Part shown: positions 19,108 through 28,830 of the stretch, piece after piece
Position numbering within the stretch: position 1 is the first letter of the stretch
Layout: every line of letters starts with the position of its first letter
From: Gracilimonas sp.
Lineage (GTDB): Bacteria; Bacteroidota; Rhodothermia; Balneolales; Balneolaceae
Length of the DNA stretch: 64,000 bases
Reading direction: 5' to 3'
Assembly: GCF_040218225.1 (NCBI RefSeq)
Contig: NZ_JAVJQO010000008.1
Span: 862,186 to 926,185 of the forward strand
The notes under the pieces: generated by a model
What the model was told of the DNA's origin: nothing
Database searches by the model: none
The model's input: the letters and a program-made list of their open reading frames with translations, nothing else
Program-made: the position numbers and the translations under genes

Positions 19108-19713
19108 ATGGATCTATCCATTATTCACTTACTGCTGCTTCTGGGTACTTCGCTCGACGGGGAGTCTAACGAAACGCAGATTTATTTAAAAATTAAAAAC
19201 GGTGATCAAAAAGCATTTAAAAAATTTTTTGATGCCCATCATAGTGAATTGTTTCGATATTTATCTGCCCGAGGTGTTGCAAAAGAAGCCGCTGAAGACC
19301 TGATCCAGAAAGCCTTTGTGTATATTTGGGAGAACCGCTCTTCAATTGAAGAACATAAATCATTGCGGGCTTATCTTTTCCGAATTGCCTATACGCGAAT
19401 GCTCAACTTGTTTCGTGATAACGAGAAATTCGATCAGAATAAAGAAGTTCAGGATTTGGACTACAGTGACTCCGGCAACCGTCCTGATCAGAATATTCAT
19501 CAGGAAGAATTAAACAGAACCATTGAACAGGCCATTTCCGCAATGCCCGAAAAGCGACAACATGTATTCAGGCTCTGTTTTCTGCAGGAATTCACTTATA
19601 AAGAAGCCGCAGAGTTTCTGGATGTATCCGTCAAAACCATCGAAAACCATATGGGGCTGGCCCTTAAAGATCTCCGCTCCTCGCTTTCTGAAGCTGCAAA
19701 AGATTATCTATAA
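19108..19713 (+). CDS. ECF RNA polymerase sigma factor
   Basis: A 201-residue ECF sigma factor with region 2 (FFDAHHSELFRYL, AEDLIQKAFVYIWENR) and region 4 (MPEKRQHVFRLCFLQEFTY, EAAEFLDVSVKTIENHMGLA). The first ~18 residues are unusually hydrophobic; the true start may be a later codon, near the TQIYLKIKNGDQKAF segment. It is the first gene of a FecI/FecR/FecA-like locus with an extra lipoprotein, and it probably directs transcription of the downstream genes once released by the FecR-type protein. Confidence 0.88.
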   Translation: MDLSIIHLLLLLGTSLDGESNETQIYLKIKNGDQKAFKKFFDAHHSELFRYLSARGVAKEAAEDLIQKAFVYIWENRSSIEEHKSLRAYLFRIAYTRMLNLFRDNEKFDQNKEVQDLDYSDSGNRPDQNIHQEELNRTIEQAISAMPEKRQHVFRLCFLQEFTYKEAAEFLDVSVKTIENHMGLALKDLRSSLSEAAKDYL

Positions 19714-19853
19714 GTCAATTTCCATCTGATTCTCAGGTAAATATAACAGGACTTTTTCTTGCATGAATTCTGTGGAAATTTATTTACTATGTGATTAGGG
19801 GAACTTTGAATCTGATGTGTACTAGTAGTGAACACATAATTAATTGAATCATT

Positions 19854-21113
19854 ATGAAATCACTATTCAATAAAATTCCTAAAAAAATACTTCCGCTCGT
19901 AGTACTGGCAGCCATGCTCTCTGCCTGTACCCTGGACGATATCTCCGACGATATCAACAATCAGGAACTGACAGCAGAAGAAATAGAAGCCGCCAGCCAG
20001 ATTATGGGTCAGGCCCTTTCTGATGATAATGACGGCGTTTTCTCCAGCCTGAACGATGCACTTACCAATGTTTCATCCTCAGGATTCGGATCCGACAACC
20101 AAATGAAAGGTTACCAGGATCATGATGATGACGACCATTCTGGCCGCGGAAGAGAAAGCAACTATCAGTATGAGTATGATCCGGAAACGGGAACGCATAC
20201 CATCAGTTTTGACCGGGAAGTGAACAACCCGAATTTCCAGAAAAGCCTTTCTGCTGTGCTAACCTATGTATTCACCGATTTGAACGGAGAGTATATTGCA
20301 GCTCCAAGAATGAATCGTGAGCGCATTGAAAACATCGATTTCACTTCCGATAAAACAGGAACTACTCAAAATCGATTCAAGAGTTCTGAATTTAGTCGTG
20401 CAGATACTTTTTCAATAACCGGTGTCAGCAGTGCCAGCTCCATTCTCACCATTGATGGAAACCATTATGGCAATGGCTCTATTGACGGGGTAACCAGAGA
20501 AGGTGATACGTTCGAACGTTCTTTCGTGAACGAGATCAATTTCCTGGATATTCAGGTGAATAAAGATACCGTAGCCGCTTACGGTTCACTCACACAAGGT
20601 GTAACCGGAACGCTGACCTATGAACTGAACCTATTCAGAAGCAGTAATGGAGAAGGTTCCTCCAAAACCATTTCCGGGACTATTGAAATGGACGGTGACG
20701 GAACAGCCCTTCTTCGCTTTGCGAATATTAACCGCTTGTTCAAAGTAAATCTGCGTACTGGTTTTGTGAGCGATAATGAGATTGACATTGAATCTTCTGT
20801 CGTGGCTGTAGATACCCTGAATCAAACCGTAACCCTCAGAAACGATATTCTGGTTCAGGTCTCTGATCGTACAGAAATCGAAGGTGATGACGGACTGGAT
20901 TCGCTGGAAGCTGTAGCAAGAGCCCTGGAAGCCGGAATAGGTGTTACTGCTGAAGTGGAAGGATACCGAAATCCGAATAACCGCTCTGAATTTATCGCTG
21001 AAGAAATCGAGTTCGAACTTTCAGAAGATGATGGAGATGGAGACGATGATGATGACGATAACGACGGTGGAGACGATGATAGTGATGATGACGACGATGA
21101 TGACAATGACTAA
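19854..21113 (+). CDS. lipoprotein with DUF5666-like end and poly-Asp tail
   Basis: A 419-residue protein with a lipobox (LSAC, Cys near 25). The middle is beta-rich (ITGVSSASSILTIDG, TYELNLFRSSNGEG), and residues ~320-390 look like a DUF5666-type beta-barrel (DRTEIEGDDGLDSLEAVA, GVTAEVEGY). The last ~30 residues are almost all Asp, Gly and Asn, a strongly acidic, possibly cation-binding tail. It sits between the sigma factor and the anti-sigma gene, a place normally empty in FecIR loci, so it is likely a product or partner of this system. Function unknown. Confidence 0.75.
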   Translation: MKSLFNKIPKKILPLVVLAAMLSACTLDDISDDINNQELTAEEIEAASQIMGQALSDDNDGVFSSLNDALTNVSSSGFGSDNQMKGYQDHDDDDHSGRGRESNYQYEYDPETGTHTISFDREVNNPNFQKSLSAVLTYVFTDLNGEYIAAPRMNRERIENIDFTSDKTGTTQNRFKSSEFSRADTFSITGVSSASSILTIDGNHYGNGSIDGVTREGDTFERSFVNEINFLDIQVNKDTVAAYGSLTQGVTGTLTYELNLFRSSNGEGSSKTISGTIEMDGDGTALLRFANINRLFKVNLRTGFVSDNEIDIESSVVAVDTLNQTVTLRNDILVQVSDRTEIEGDDGLDSLEAVARALEAGIGVTAEVEGYRNPNNRSEFIAEEIEFELSEDDGDGDDDDDDNDGGDDDSDDDDDDDND

Positions 21114-21136
21114 CCCAAACTAATCTTCAAACATTA

Positions 21137-21173
21137 CCGGGCAGACTTTTGAACGGGTCTGCCTGGTTTTTCC
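21137..21173 (+). terminator. terminator/attenuator between lipoprotein and fecR-type gene
   Basis: CCGGGCAGAC, loop of ten bases, GTCTGCCTGG, then TTTTTCC. Good stem and T run just after the lipoprotein stop and only ~20 bases before the fecR-type start, so it may reduce rather than block downstream expression. Confidence 0.7.
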
Positions 21174-21190
21174 TTAGACCAATAATTTTA

Positions 21191-22153
21191 ATGGCTGACA
21201 ATCAAAACATATCACCGGACGATCAAGACCTTCAGCTGGCGCGTCAAATTGGCGAGGCTTTGCCGAATCTCAGTGTCCTGAAAAGTTCTTCAGATCCTTT
21301 GTTGGGCAGGCTTTTTGAGTATAAAGACTCTGTAGGAAAGTCCGAAACAGCCATCAGCTCTGAATCTATCTGGGATTCCATTCAAACCGAAATTAATGAA
21401 AACACTGGTTCAGCACGAATTCTCAAATTATCCCCGGCCATCCGAAGATATGCGGTAGCCGCGGCCTTAGTCATCGCAGCATTTGCAGGAAGCTATCTGT
21501 ACCAAAACCTGACCGCTCCTGTTTTGATTGGGGAAAGTTTAGCGACAGCTGAAACCATTTCACTGCCCGATGGCTCATCAGTCACCCTTCGCCCCCATTC
21601 GAAATTATACGAGATGGATATTTCTGAACAAACAGCCGGGTACAAACTGACTGGTGAAGGCTTTTTTGAAGTAACCACAAATCCGGACCGGATATTTTCG
21701 GTAAAAACAGGCCAATCAGAAGTACAGGTACTGGGAACCAAATTTATACTGAGTGACTGGGGCAACGCCTCCACCGTATACCTTCAGGAAGGACGCATTC
21801 AATATACTTCCCTGAATAGCCGGCAGTCGGTAGAACTTGCTCCGGGACAATCATCTACCGTGAATGAAACTACAGAAACCCCGCAGATAGCTAATACAGA
21901 TGAGACATCATTTACCGACTGGCTGAATAATGAACTGATATTCCAAAATGAAGCCGTAAAACAGGTGTTCAGTGAACTGGAGCAGCATTTCAATATCCAT
22001 ATTCAGGCTGAGCCCGGAATTCTTCAGGAAAACCTGAGCGGTTCTGTTCAGCTGACTGATCTGCCTTCTGTACTTAGCGATCTTGAGCTGGTATTGGGTG
22101 GAACCTTCACACAAACCGGTCAAGATTCATATGTCTTTAAATCAAATTCATGA
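21191..22153 (+). CDS. FecR-family anti-sigma factor
   Basis: A 320-residue inner-membrane protein. The cytoplasmic N-terminal part (~95 residues) should bind the ECF sigma factor; a single membrane helix follows (AAALVIAAFAGSYLY); the periplasmic part has the FecR domain (ISLPDGSSVTLRPHSKLYEM, GEGFFEVTTNPDRIFSVKTG, VLGTKFILSDW) and ends with a DUF4974/STN-like segment (AVKQVFSELEQHFNIHIQ). Start at ATG 21191; an in-frame start at 21149 falls inside the upstream terminator. The stop overlaps the start of the TonB receptor gene, indicating coupled translation. Confidence 0.9.
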   Translation: MADNQNISPDDQDLQLARQIGEALPNLSVLKSSSDPLLGRLFEYKDSVGKSETAISSESIWDSIQTEINENTGSARILKLSPAIRRYAVAAALVIAAFAGSYLYQNLTAPVLIGESLATAETISLPDGSSVTLRPHSKLYEMDISEQTAGYKLTGEGFFEVTTNPDRIFSVKTGQSEVQVLGTKFILSDWGNASTVYLQEGRIQYTSLNSRQSVELAPGQSSTVNETTETPQIANTDETSFTDWLNNELIFQNEAVKQVFSELEQHFNIHIQAEPGILQENLSGSVQLTDLPSVLSDLELVLGGTFTQTGQDSYVFKSNS

Positions 22154-24792
22154 TGAGAGAGAAATGGCTGATCATATTTTTCGGGGCGATCATTTGCCTT
22201 GTTTTACCCCGCTTTGTCAGTGCACAATATGACTTTGATCAGACTCCGGTACTTGAAATTATTGATGCTATTGAATCCGAAGACCAATACCGATTTCTGT
22301 ACCGGGAATCTCAACTTGCTGGTATCAGCTTAAGCTTTTCGGCCTCTTCTGAATCTATAATCGACTCACTGCGGGCCGGACTTTCCCGCTTCAACATCGC
22401 CGTTGAAGCCGATACCTCCAGAAAGCAAATCATCCTGTATAAGCAGTCAACATCCTCAGCTGCACAATTTTCTGTATCGGGACAGGTAGTAGATGCCGAA
22501 ACCGGCGAGCGCCTACCCTACGCTACCGTTTACTTTGAAAAGAACGGAACTAAAAAAGGCGTAGCTACCAATGCCTCCGGTGTTTTCAGCATTAAGGAAA
22601 CCTTATCCGGGAAATCGGTTATCCTGAATTGCTCCTATCTTGGATATGAAAACAACCAGATTCAGCTTAATCTGAATGAGCATACATCGTTCAAGGATCT
22701 GACTATCCGGCTCATGCCAACCGCTGTTCAGGCAAACGATATCATTGTAACCGGGTTTACCTACCCGTCAGGCTCCGACAGCATCTACCGCAATTTTGTA
22801 AACGCCGGCGTGCTGAATCCTCTGGGAGAAAACAATACCACCAAAGCCTTACAGGCCCTTCCCTCCGTCACCAATGGAACCGCGCTTAATAATGGAATCA
22901 ATGTACGGGGCAGTTCAGCTGATGCCACACACATCCTGCTGGATGGCATTACGATTTACAATCAAAGTCATCTTTTCGGGCTGCTGGATAGTTTCAACCC
23001 AAGCGCACTTCAAACCTCCGGTTTTTTCTATGACGTGACGCCCGCACAGTTTCAGTCCTCGCCCGGCGGAACCATAGCCATGCTCACCAAAACCGGCTCA
23101 TTGAATGATTTTGGCGCTTCAGCCGGACTCAGCAATACTGCCTTTAACGCCACTCTTCAGGGTCCTATTGTTCCGGGTAAAAGCAGCTGGCTGTTTTCCG
23201 GACGCACGTCCTATATGAATGCCCTGAATTGGTTTCAGAATGATGAACTGATTGCTTTTGGACTGAACATCGACCGGCCCAGCAATCTCTCCGGCGATAA
23301 CATCACCAATCTGGAATCGCGACTGGTTTTTCCGGGGGAATATGACGCTGCTTTCTTTGATCTTCATGGAAAAATGTATGTTGAATTTGAAAACGGAAGC
23401 CGACTGATCGCCGGTGCTTATTATGGAGCCGATGATGTGAGCCAGAATGCTGAGCGACTCGTGCGCCGGTTCACCCCCAACAATCCCGGACAGCGTTTTG
23501 CCCGGGAAGAAGTAAAAACCCTTAATGAGTGGGGAAATTTTAGTTCCAGTTTGTCCTATAAATCTCCGGTTTCTGGCCGGCTCTACAGCAGCTCGATGGC
23601 GGCGGTCAGCATCTATAACTCCGAATTCAGCAAAGATGATTTTGTCTATAACCGCGTGCAACAAAACGGTGCAAACATAGAAGTATTTACCTTTCCGCTT
23701 CAAAACGAAAGCATTTTCAACGAAGTAAAACTGGATCAATCTTTCGATCTGGTGCTGCCCAACACCCAATGGACATTCGGAGCATCGTACCAGTATTTTC
23801 TGGGGGAATATTTCGAAGAATCTTTTGACCGTCCCGGATTCCTGACCTCTTTCGAATCCAGCCTGGCCGACCTTTATGCCCAGCTTGATGTTACCTCTCT
23901 GGATATTGTGGATGTCCATCTCGGTTCACGGTTGCATTACTATACAGATGGTGATTACCTGTACTATTCCCCACGGGTAAAACTGAAATTCTTTAACGAG
24001 CGTGATGTTTCTTTAGGACTGGGATACAGCCGGAATTACCAGTTTACGCACCGGCTGGCGTTTTACAATATCAGCAGTCCGGATGTCTGGATTCTCAGTT
24101 CGGAGGAGCAGCCGCCAACGGCTTCAGATTACTTTACTGCGGGCGTTTATTTCAGGCTTCTGAACAACACGTTGTTCCAGGTGGAAGGCTATCATAAGTC
24201 GCTGGATAACGCCCGGTTATTTGACATTAACGCTCAAACACTGATCAACAGCTTTAATGCCCCGCCCTGGTTTTATGACAACGACGGTACGGCTAAAGGA
24301 CTTGAGTTTTTGCTGAAGAACCGTTTTCAGAAGTGGACGCTAACCCACTCTTATACCCTTTCGGAAGCCACTTTTCAAAATCCAAATCTGCTGGGTGGAG
24401 AAGAATTCCATGCCGAATGGGACCGGACGCACAGCTTCAATTCAACCATTGAATACCGGGTTATTCCCAACCTGAAAACCTTTTTCAGCCTGACCGTTGC
24501 TTCCGGAACACCAAACCGATTGTACTTTTTACAGGTGGAAGATCAGCAGCGACTGGATGATTACCGTCGTGTTGATATCGGTTTTGAATATGATATGGAA
24601 CTGGACGGAACCCAGGTAGAAATCGGGGCTTCGGTTTTCAACCTGCTGGACCATCAGAATACCTGGTACCGCGAACTGGATTTAGTGATCGACACTTCTG
24701 TACCGGCCTCGCAGCGTCGACTCAGCTCACAAGCCGTGAACGTCTATGATTTAGGCATCCAGCCTTCGTTTAATGTGATGGTTAGATTTTAG
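22150..24792 (+). CDS. TonB-dependent outer-membrane receptor with STN and carboxypeptidase-regulatory domains
   Basis: An 880-residue receptor. A signal peptide ends near SAQYDF; residues ~28-100 are an STN domain that signals to FecR; residues ~108-190 are a carboxypeptidase-D-like regulatory domain (SGQVVDAETGERLPYATVYF); the plug contains ALPSVTNGTALNNGINVRG and ILLDGITIYN; the rest is the barrel, ending in FNVMVRF with a terminal Phe. The transported substrate is unknown. The gene overlaps the FecR-type gene by four bases (ATGA), with a second ATG three bases on. With the sigma factor and FecR it forms a surface-signalling system. Confidence 0.9.
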   Translation: MMREKWLIIFFGAIICLVLPRFVSAQYDFDQTPVLEIIDAIESEDQYRFLYRESQLAGISLSFSASSESIIDSLRAGLSRFNIAVEADTSRKQIILYKQSTSSAAQFSVSGQVVDAETGERLPYATVYFEKNGTKKGVATNASGVFSIKETLSGKSVILNCSYLGYENNQIQLNLNEHTSFKDLTIRLMPTAVQANDIIVTGFTYPSGSDSIYRNFVNAGVLNPLGENNTTKALQALPSVTNGTALNNGINVRGSSADATHILLDGITIYNQSHLFGLLDSFNPSALQTSGFFYDVTPAQFQSSPGGTIAMLTKTGSLNDFGASAGLSNTAFNATLQGPIVPGKSSWLFSGRTSYMNALNWFQNDELIAFGLNIDRPSNLSGDNITNLESRLVFPGEYDAAFFDLHGKMYVEFENGSRLIAGAYYGADDVSQNAERLVRRFTPNNPGQRFAREEVKTLNEWGNFSSSLSYKSPVSGRLYSSSMAAVSIYNSEFSKDDFVYNRVQQNGANIEVFTFPLQNESIFNEVKLDQSFDLVLPNTQWTFGASYQYFLGEYFEESFDRPGFLTSFESSLADLYAQLDVTSLDIVDVHLGSRLHYYTDGDYLYYSPRVKLKFFNERDVSLGLGYSRNYQFTHRLAFYNISSPDVWILSSEEQPPTASDYFTAGVYFRLLNNTLFQVEGYHKSLDNARLFDINAQTLINSFNAPPWFYDNDGTAKGLEFLLKNRFQKWTLTHSYTLSEATFQNPNLLGGEEFHAEWDRTHSFNSTIEYRVIPNLKTFFSLTVASGTPNRLYFLQVEDQQRLDDYRRVDIGFEYDMELDGTQVEIGASVFNLLDHQNTWYRELDLVIDTSVPASQRRLSSQAVNVYDLGIQPSFNVMVRF

Positions 24793-25353
24793 TGGTTAAC
24801 AGTCATCCTGAACCCGTTGCTGATATGCCCCGGAACCACAAACATGAGATACTTCGCTCCGCTCAGTATGACAGGGTTATTGGGAAACAATCTTAAGCCG
24901 CCAACTGCGGCTTACTTGTTATATAGTAATAGCACTGTCATCCTGAACGAAATGTAGCGTAGCGCAATGCAGTGAAGGATCTCCCTTTCCTTACTAATGT
25001 GCTTTATTATGCCCAATGCAAAAACCACAAAGCTTGCCATCTACAAGGATGATAATGGGGAAAAAACAAAGTCATCCTGAGGATACTTCCGAAGAACTCT
25101 GGCCATGATGCTCACCAGACAATTCCCGGCACAGCCCCTTTTCATACTCGTTGTCATCCCGAGTGTACTATAGCTTGACAGGATTCTAAACTACATCACG
25201 AGGGATTTCAAAGGTTAAACCACTTGCTATGCCAGAGGTTGAGATCCTTCGTGTTAACGGGCACTGCCCCTCGTTCTTTACTACGCACTCAGGATGACAA
25301 TGGGGGGGAAAACAGAGTCATCCTGAGGATACCTACGAATGACTCACTAAAAC
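24793..25353. repeat. intergenic field of short palindromic repeats (incl. diverged A5)
   Basis: 560 bases without a gene. It holds several related pieces: GTCATCCTGAACCCG...CAGTATGACAG at 24802-24874, a half-element GTCATCCTGAACGAAATG...GAAGGATCTCCC at 24938-24986 (also at 28892), a remnant GTCATCCTGAGGATAC at 25071, and a diverged family A copy at 25152-25299 whose right end (TACGCACTCAGGATGACAA) still matches. All share the GTCATCC.../...GGATGAC frame. Confidence 0.75.
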
Positions 25354-25734
25354 CTAAACCACCGCATCCATCTCAATCTCCACCAGTAAATCCGGATGGA
25401 TGAGCCGCGAAACCTCCACCAATGTAGCCGCCGGTTTAATTTCCCCGAAAAACTCCTGATGAGCTTTCCCGAATTCCTCCCACCGGTCTATGTCCGTGAT
25501 GAACGTCCGCGTACGAACCACATCCTCCAGTGAAGCACCAGGCTCCTTCAGCGCCTTCTCAATATTCAGGATGCATTGTTTGGTTTGAAGGTAGATGTCA
25601 TTTTTACCCACAACGTCCCCGTTTTCATCAATGCCTGTGGTACCGGAAACAAAGATCTGATTCCCTGTCTTCACCGCCCGGCTGTAGCCGACTTTATTTT
25701 CCCACTCCGCCCCGGAGGATATATTCGTTCTCAT
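25354..25734 (-). CDS. RidA (YjgF/YER057c) family protein
   Basis: A 126-residue RidA-fold protein. Family marks include AVKTGNQIFVSGTTGID, the middle ASLEDVVRTRTFITDID with the conserved Arg, and the C-terminal PAATLVEVSRLIHPDLLVEIE. RidA proteins hydrolyse reactive enamine/imine intermediates from PLP enzymes, but this branch, with IHPDLLVEIEM, includes members of unknown reaction. Flanked on both sides by repeat fields. Confidence 0.9.
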   Translation of the reverse strand: MRTNISSGAEWENKVGYSRAVKTGNQIFVSGTTGIDENGDVVGKNDIYLQTKQCILNIEKALKEPGASLEDVVRTRTFITDIDRWEEFGKAHQEFFGEIKPAATLVEVSRLIHPDLLVEIEMDAVV

Positions 25735-25817
25735 GGTTTCTTATTCTGAATTTTGAATGAATGATCGGTTCGCTGACAAGTTCTTCAATTCTGGAAAGTT
25801 GGACAAATAAAAACTCA

Positions 25818-26153
25818 GTCATCACGAGGAGCATCTTTGTTTAGACTTAGACTACACCACCTGCCGACGACGCGATCTCCCTAAGCCACTTGGGATGCCG
25901 ATTCCGGGAGATTGCTTCGTCGTTATGCACCCAGCCCTACATTCGGATTTGCGCCTCCTCGCAATGACGTTGGATATGGATGTGGTTAGTAGTAAGCCCG
26001 GTCATCGCGAGGAGTATTATACGGTAAGTCAGGACTCCATTGCCCGACGACGACGCGATCTCCTTAAGCCACATGGGATGCCGATTCCGGGAGATTGCCG
26101 CGTCGTTATGCACCCAGCCCTACATTCGGATTTGCGGCCTCCTCGCAATGACG
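25818..26153. repeat. family B palindromic repeats B1 and B2
   Basis: Two copies (25818-25969 and 26001-26153) of a ~153-base unit. Outer arms GTCATCGCGAGGAG / CTCCTCGCAATGAC and inner arms GACGACGCGATCTCC / GGAGATTGCTTCGTCG are inverted. They lead into the second GIY-YIG gene. The unit has the same four-arm plan as family A but different sequence. A frame open across it (25895-26170) is a chance product of the repeat. Confidence 0.9.
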
Positions 26154-26176
26154 GGGCGTTTTTATTATAATCTGTA

Positions 26177-26488
26177 ATGCCAAGAGATAAAGACCTTTAC
26201 GTGTACATCCTGACCAATAAACATCATACAGTCCTGTATACCGGGGTTACAAGTGACTTAGTAAATCGGGTTTGGCAGCATAAGAACAAACAAATCAAAG
26301 GTTTTACTAAAAGATATAATGTAGACAGGCTGGTTTTCTTTGAGGGACCCGGTGATCCTATTCACGCTATTGAAAGAGAGAAACAAATTAAGGCAGGATC
26401 GCGACAGAAAAAGATTGATTTGATTAATGACTTCAACCCGGAGTGGAAAGACCTTTACTACGAGATTATTCCTAAGAACTATAAATAA
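26177..26488 (+). CDS. single-domain GIY-YIG nuclease (family B repeat associated)
   Basis: A 103-residue GIY-YIG domain protein: VYILTN and LYTGVT core strands, NRVWQHK with the catalytic Arg, EREKQIKAGS with the metal-binding Glu, and FNPEWKDLYYEIIP at the end. It is a diverged paralogue of the 11975 gene, with the same length and layout. Family B repeats end 24 bases before its start and resume 3 bases after its stop. So each of the two GIY-YIG genes has its own repeat family around it. That pattern suggests cognate pairs, comparable in plan to REP elements with their RAYT proteins but with an unrelated enzyme. Confidence 0.9.
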   Translation: MPRDKDLYVYILTNKHHTVLYTGVTSDLVNRVWQHKNKQIKGFTKRYNVDRLVFFEGPGDPIHAIEREKQIKAGSRQKKIDLINDFNPEWKDLYYEIIPKNYK

Positions 26489-26491
26489 ACC

Positions 26492-27209
26492 CGTCATCGC
26501 GAGGAGTTTCTTTAGCCTGGGCTTAGGCTTCCACTTTTTTTCGACGACGCGATCTCCTTAATCCACTTGGGATGTCGCTTCCGGGAGATTGCTTCGTCGT
26601 TATATATACCAAACCTGTACTTCACATCCCAAGCTCCTCGCAATGACGTTGGATATGGATGTTGTTAGTAGTAAAAGCCCGGTCATCGCGAGGAGTATTA
26701 TACGGTAAGTCAGGACTCCATTGCCCGCCGACGACGCGATCTCCTTAACCCACCTGGGATGCCGATTCGGAGAGATTACTTCGTCGTTAAGCTTCCCAAT
26801 CCTGTATTCCACAACACAGCCTCCTCGCAATGACGTTGGATATGGATGTGGTTAGTAGTAAAAGCCCAGTCATCGCGAGGAGTATTATACAGTAAGTCAG
26901 GACTCCCTTGCCTGCCGACGACGCGATCTCCTTAATCCACTTGGGATGCCGATTCCGGGAGATTGCCGTGTCGTTAACCTTCCCAACCCTGTATTCCACA
27001 TCCCTGCCTCCTCGCAATGACGTTGGATATGGATGTGGTTAGTAGTAAAAGCCCTGTCATCGCGAGGAGTATTATACGGTGAATCAGGACTCCATTGCCC
27101 GCCGACGACGCGATCTCCCTAAGCCACTTGGGATGCCGATTCGGGGAGATTGCCGCGTCGTTAACCTTCCCAACCCTTTATTCCACAACACAGCCTCCTC
27201 GCAATGACG
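26492..27209. repeat. family B repeats B3-B6, tandem
   Basis: Four copies at 26492-26648, 26682-26835, 26869-27022 and 27056-27209, all in the same direction, separated by a conserved ~33-base linker (TTGGATATGGATGT...GTAAAAGCCC). The linker repeats with the unit, so the real period is about 187 bases: a tandem array rather than independent insertions. Confidence 0.9.
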
Positions 27210-27557
27210 GGGAGGAAGGCATGAGCAAAACGAATATCAGGCTTGTCAGCCTGAACGAAATAAAGCACAGCGAAATGAAGTGTAAGATCTTTCTGACCTG
27301 CCTGTGCCACCTTTATTCCTCCTCATTACACCACTAAAAAATCACATTGAATACATATTACCTGTTATTACTTATACATAATCAGCCATTGGTCGGCCAA
27401 AATAAATTAGATTTGGTCAGCCGGGCCCTGCCGCCGTATATTGATTGAAGTTACTTGAAACAAAAGCCCTTCCCCCTTCAAGTTATTCCTTTTGCACCTC
27501 TCCCGAACATATTAAGCGACGAATGGCAGCCTGTTCGAAAGAACGTCAGAAACACTC
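27210..27557. other. intergenic, half-repeat and remnant
   Basis: Holds a diverged half-element CTTGTCAGCCTGAACGAAAT at 27242 that matches the piece at 24938, and the phrase CCATTGGTCGGCC at 27388, related to CCCATTGGTCGGACG near 33411. No gene recognised. Confidence 0.45.
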
Positions 27558-28022
27558 TCACTTGTCGACGATTACTTTCGGTTGGTCTTCATTCGAAAAT
27601 AATTCTTTCAAAAAAGAGATCGCCTTTTCTTTGTCCTTATATTTGAAATCAATCAGGTAAGCTTGGGCATTCCCCAGTACTTTGCCAGTAGCACTGAATT
27701 GCCAATAATGGTCGGTAAAACGAATCTCCTCCATATCTTTATAGTATATAACTTTGCTATTATACACACCATGGCGGGTCATCTTTTCATTATCAAAGAC
27801 AATTCGATGACGAAAACTGTAAAGCATGGTGTACATCATACCCATGCAAAAAAGAATCATAATTGCTCCGAAAAGCAGCGCCTGATTCTTTTCCATAAAC
27901 TCCCAAAGTTCTGTCATCCCATAGAAAAGGAAACCGACAGCACCGGTACATAGTACCCCGGTGGTCAGTTGATAGATTTTCATACCTTTTTTTACTTCCA
28001 GTACCACTTCGTTTTGTTGCAT
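27558..28022 (-). CDS. small membrane protein, PH-like C-terminal part
   Basis: A 154-residue protein with two membrane helices (VLCTGAVGFLFYGMTELW and ALLFGAIMILFCMGMMYTML) followed by a ~75-residue soluble part with the strand pattern HRIVFDNEKMTRHGVY...YYKDMEEIRFTDHYW, seen in bacterial PH-like (YdbS/DUF304-type) domains. Function unknown. It sits as an island of ordinary coding sequence between two blocks of family B repeats. Confidence 0.7.
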   Translation of the reverse strand: MQQNEVVLEVKKGMKIYQLTTGVLCTGAVGFLFYGMTELWEFMEKNQALLFGAIMILFCMGMMYTMLYSFRHRIVFDNEKMTRHGVYNSKVIYYKDMEEIRFTDHYWQFSATGKVLGNAQAYLIDFKYKDKEKAISFLKELFSNEDQPKVIVDK

Positions 28023-28107
28023 AATACCCCTTTTTGATTTGTACGCTTCTAAAATAATCTACAATATCAGGATGTCAAATTTTAGGAGTTTGCTTCAAGT
28101 TATCCCC

Positions 28108-28830
28108 GTCATCGCGGGGAGTATCTTTATTAGCCTGAACTTAGCAACACCACCGGCCGACGCGATTTCCTTAACCCACCTGGGATGCCGATTCGGGGAG
28201 ATTGCCGCGTCGTTAACCTTCCCAACCCTGTATTCCACACCTAAAGCTCCTCGCAATGACGTTGGGTGTGGGTGTGGACGTTAATTAGTGGTAAAAGCCC
28301 GGTCATCGCGAGGAGTATTATACGGTGAATCAGGACTCCATTGCCTGGCGACGACGCGATCTCCTTAAGCCACTTGGGATGCCGGTTCGGGGAGATTGCT
28401 TCGTCGTTATATATACCAAACCTGTATTTCACATCCCAAGCTCCTCGCAATGACGTTGGGTGTGGGTGTGGACGTTAATTAGTGGTAAAAGCCCGGTCAT
28501 CGCGAGGAGTATTATACGGTTAAACAGGACTCCATTGCCTGGCGACGACGCGATCTCCTTAATCCACCTGGGATGCCGATTCGGAGAGATTGCCGCGTCG
28601 TTAACCTTCCCAACCCTGTATTCCACAACACAGCCTCCTCGCAATGACGTTGGGTGTGGGTATGGACGTTAATTAGTAGTAAAAGCCCGGTCATCGCGAG
28701 GAGTATTATACGGTTAAACAGGACTCCATTGCCTGGCGACGACGCGATCTCCTAAATTCACTTGGGATCTCGGTTCGGGAAGATGCTTCCCTCCGTCTCC
28801 CTACAGGTCGACTCCGTTCAGCATGACAAG
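28108..28830. repeat. family B repeats B7-B10, tandem
   Basis: Copies at 28108-28261, 28302-28455, 28496-28649 and an incomplete one from 28690. The linker here is ~40 bases (TTGGGTGTGGGTGTGG...AGTGGTAAAAGCCC), giving a ~194-base period, longer than in B3-B6. The last copy loses its right half and runs into a different end (CTCCGTTCAGCATGACAAG at 28810), as if recombined with another repeat type. Confidence 0.88.

Noticed and set aside
25895..26170. Open frames across family B repeats (also near 26600-27017 and 28241-28694) as genes
   Set aside because: They are translations of the repeat itself, recur with each copy, and have no ribosome site or domain.
25818..28830. CRISPR array
   Set aside because: Repeat units are ~150 bases, palindromic, and the linkers are conserved instead of variable; no cas gene is present.
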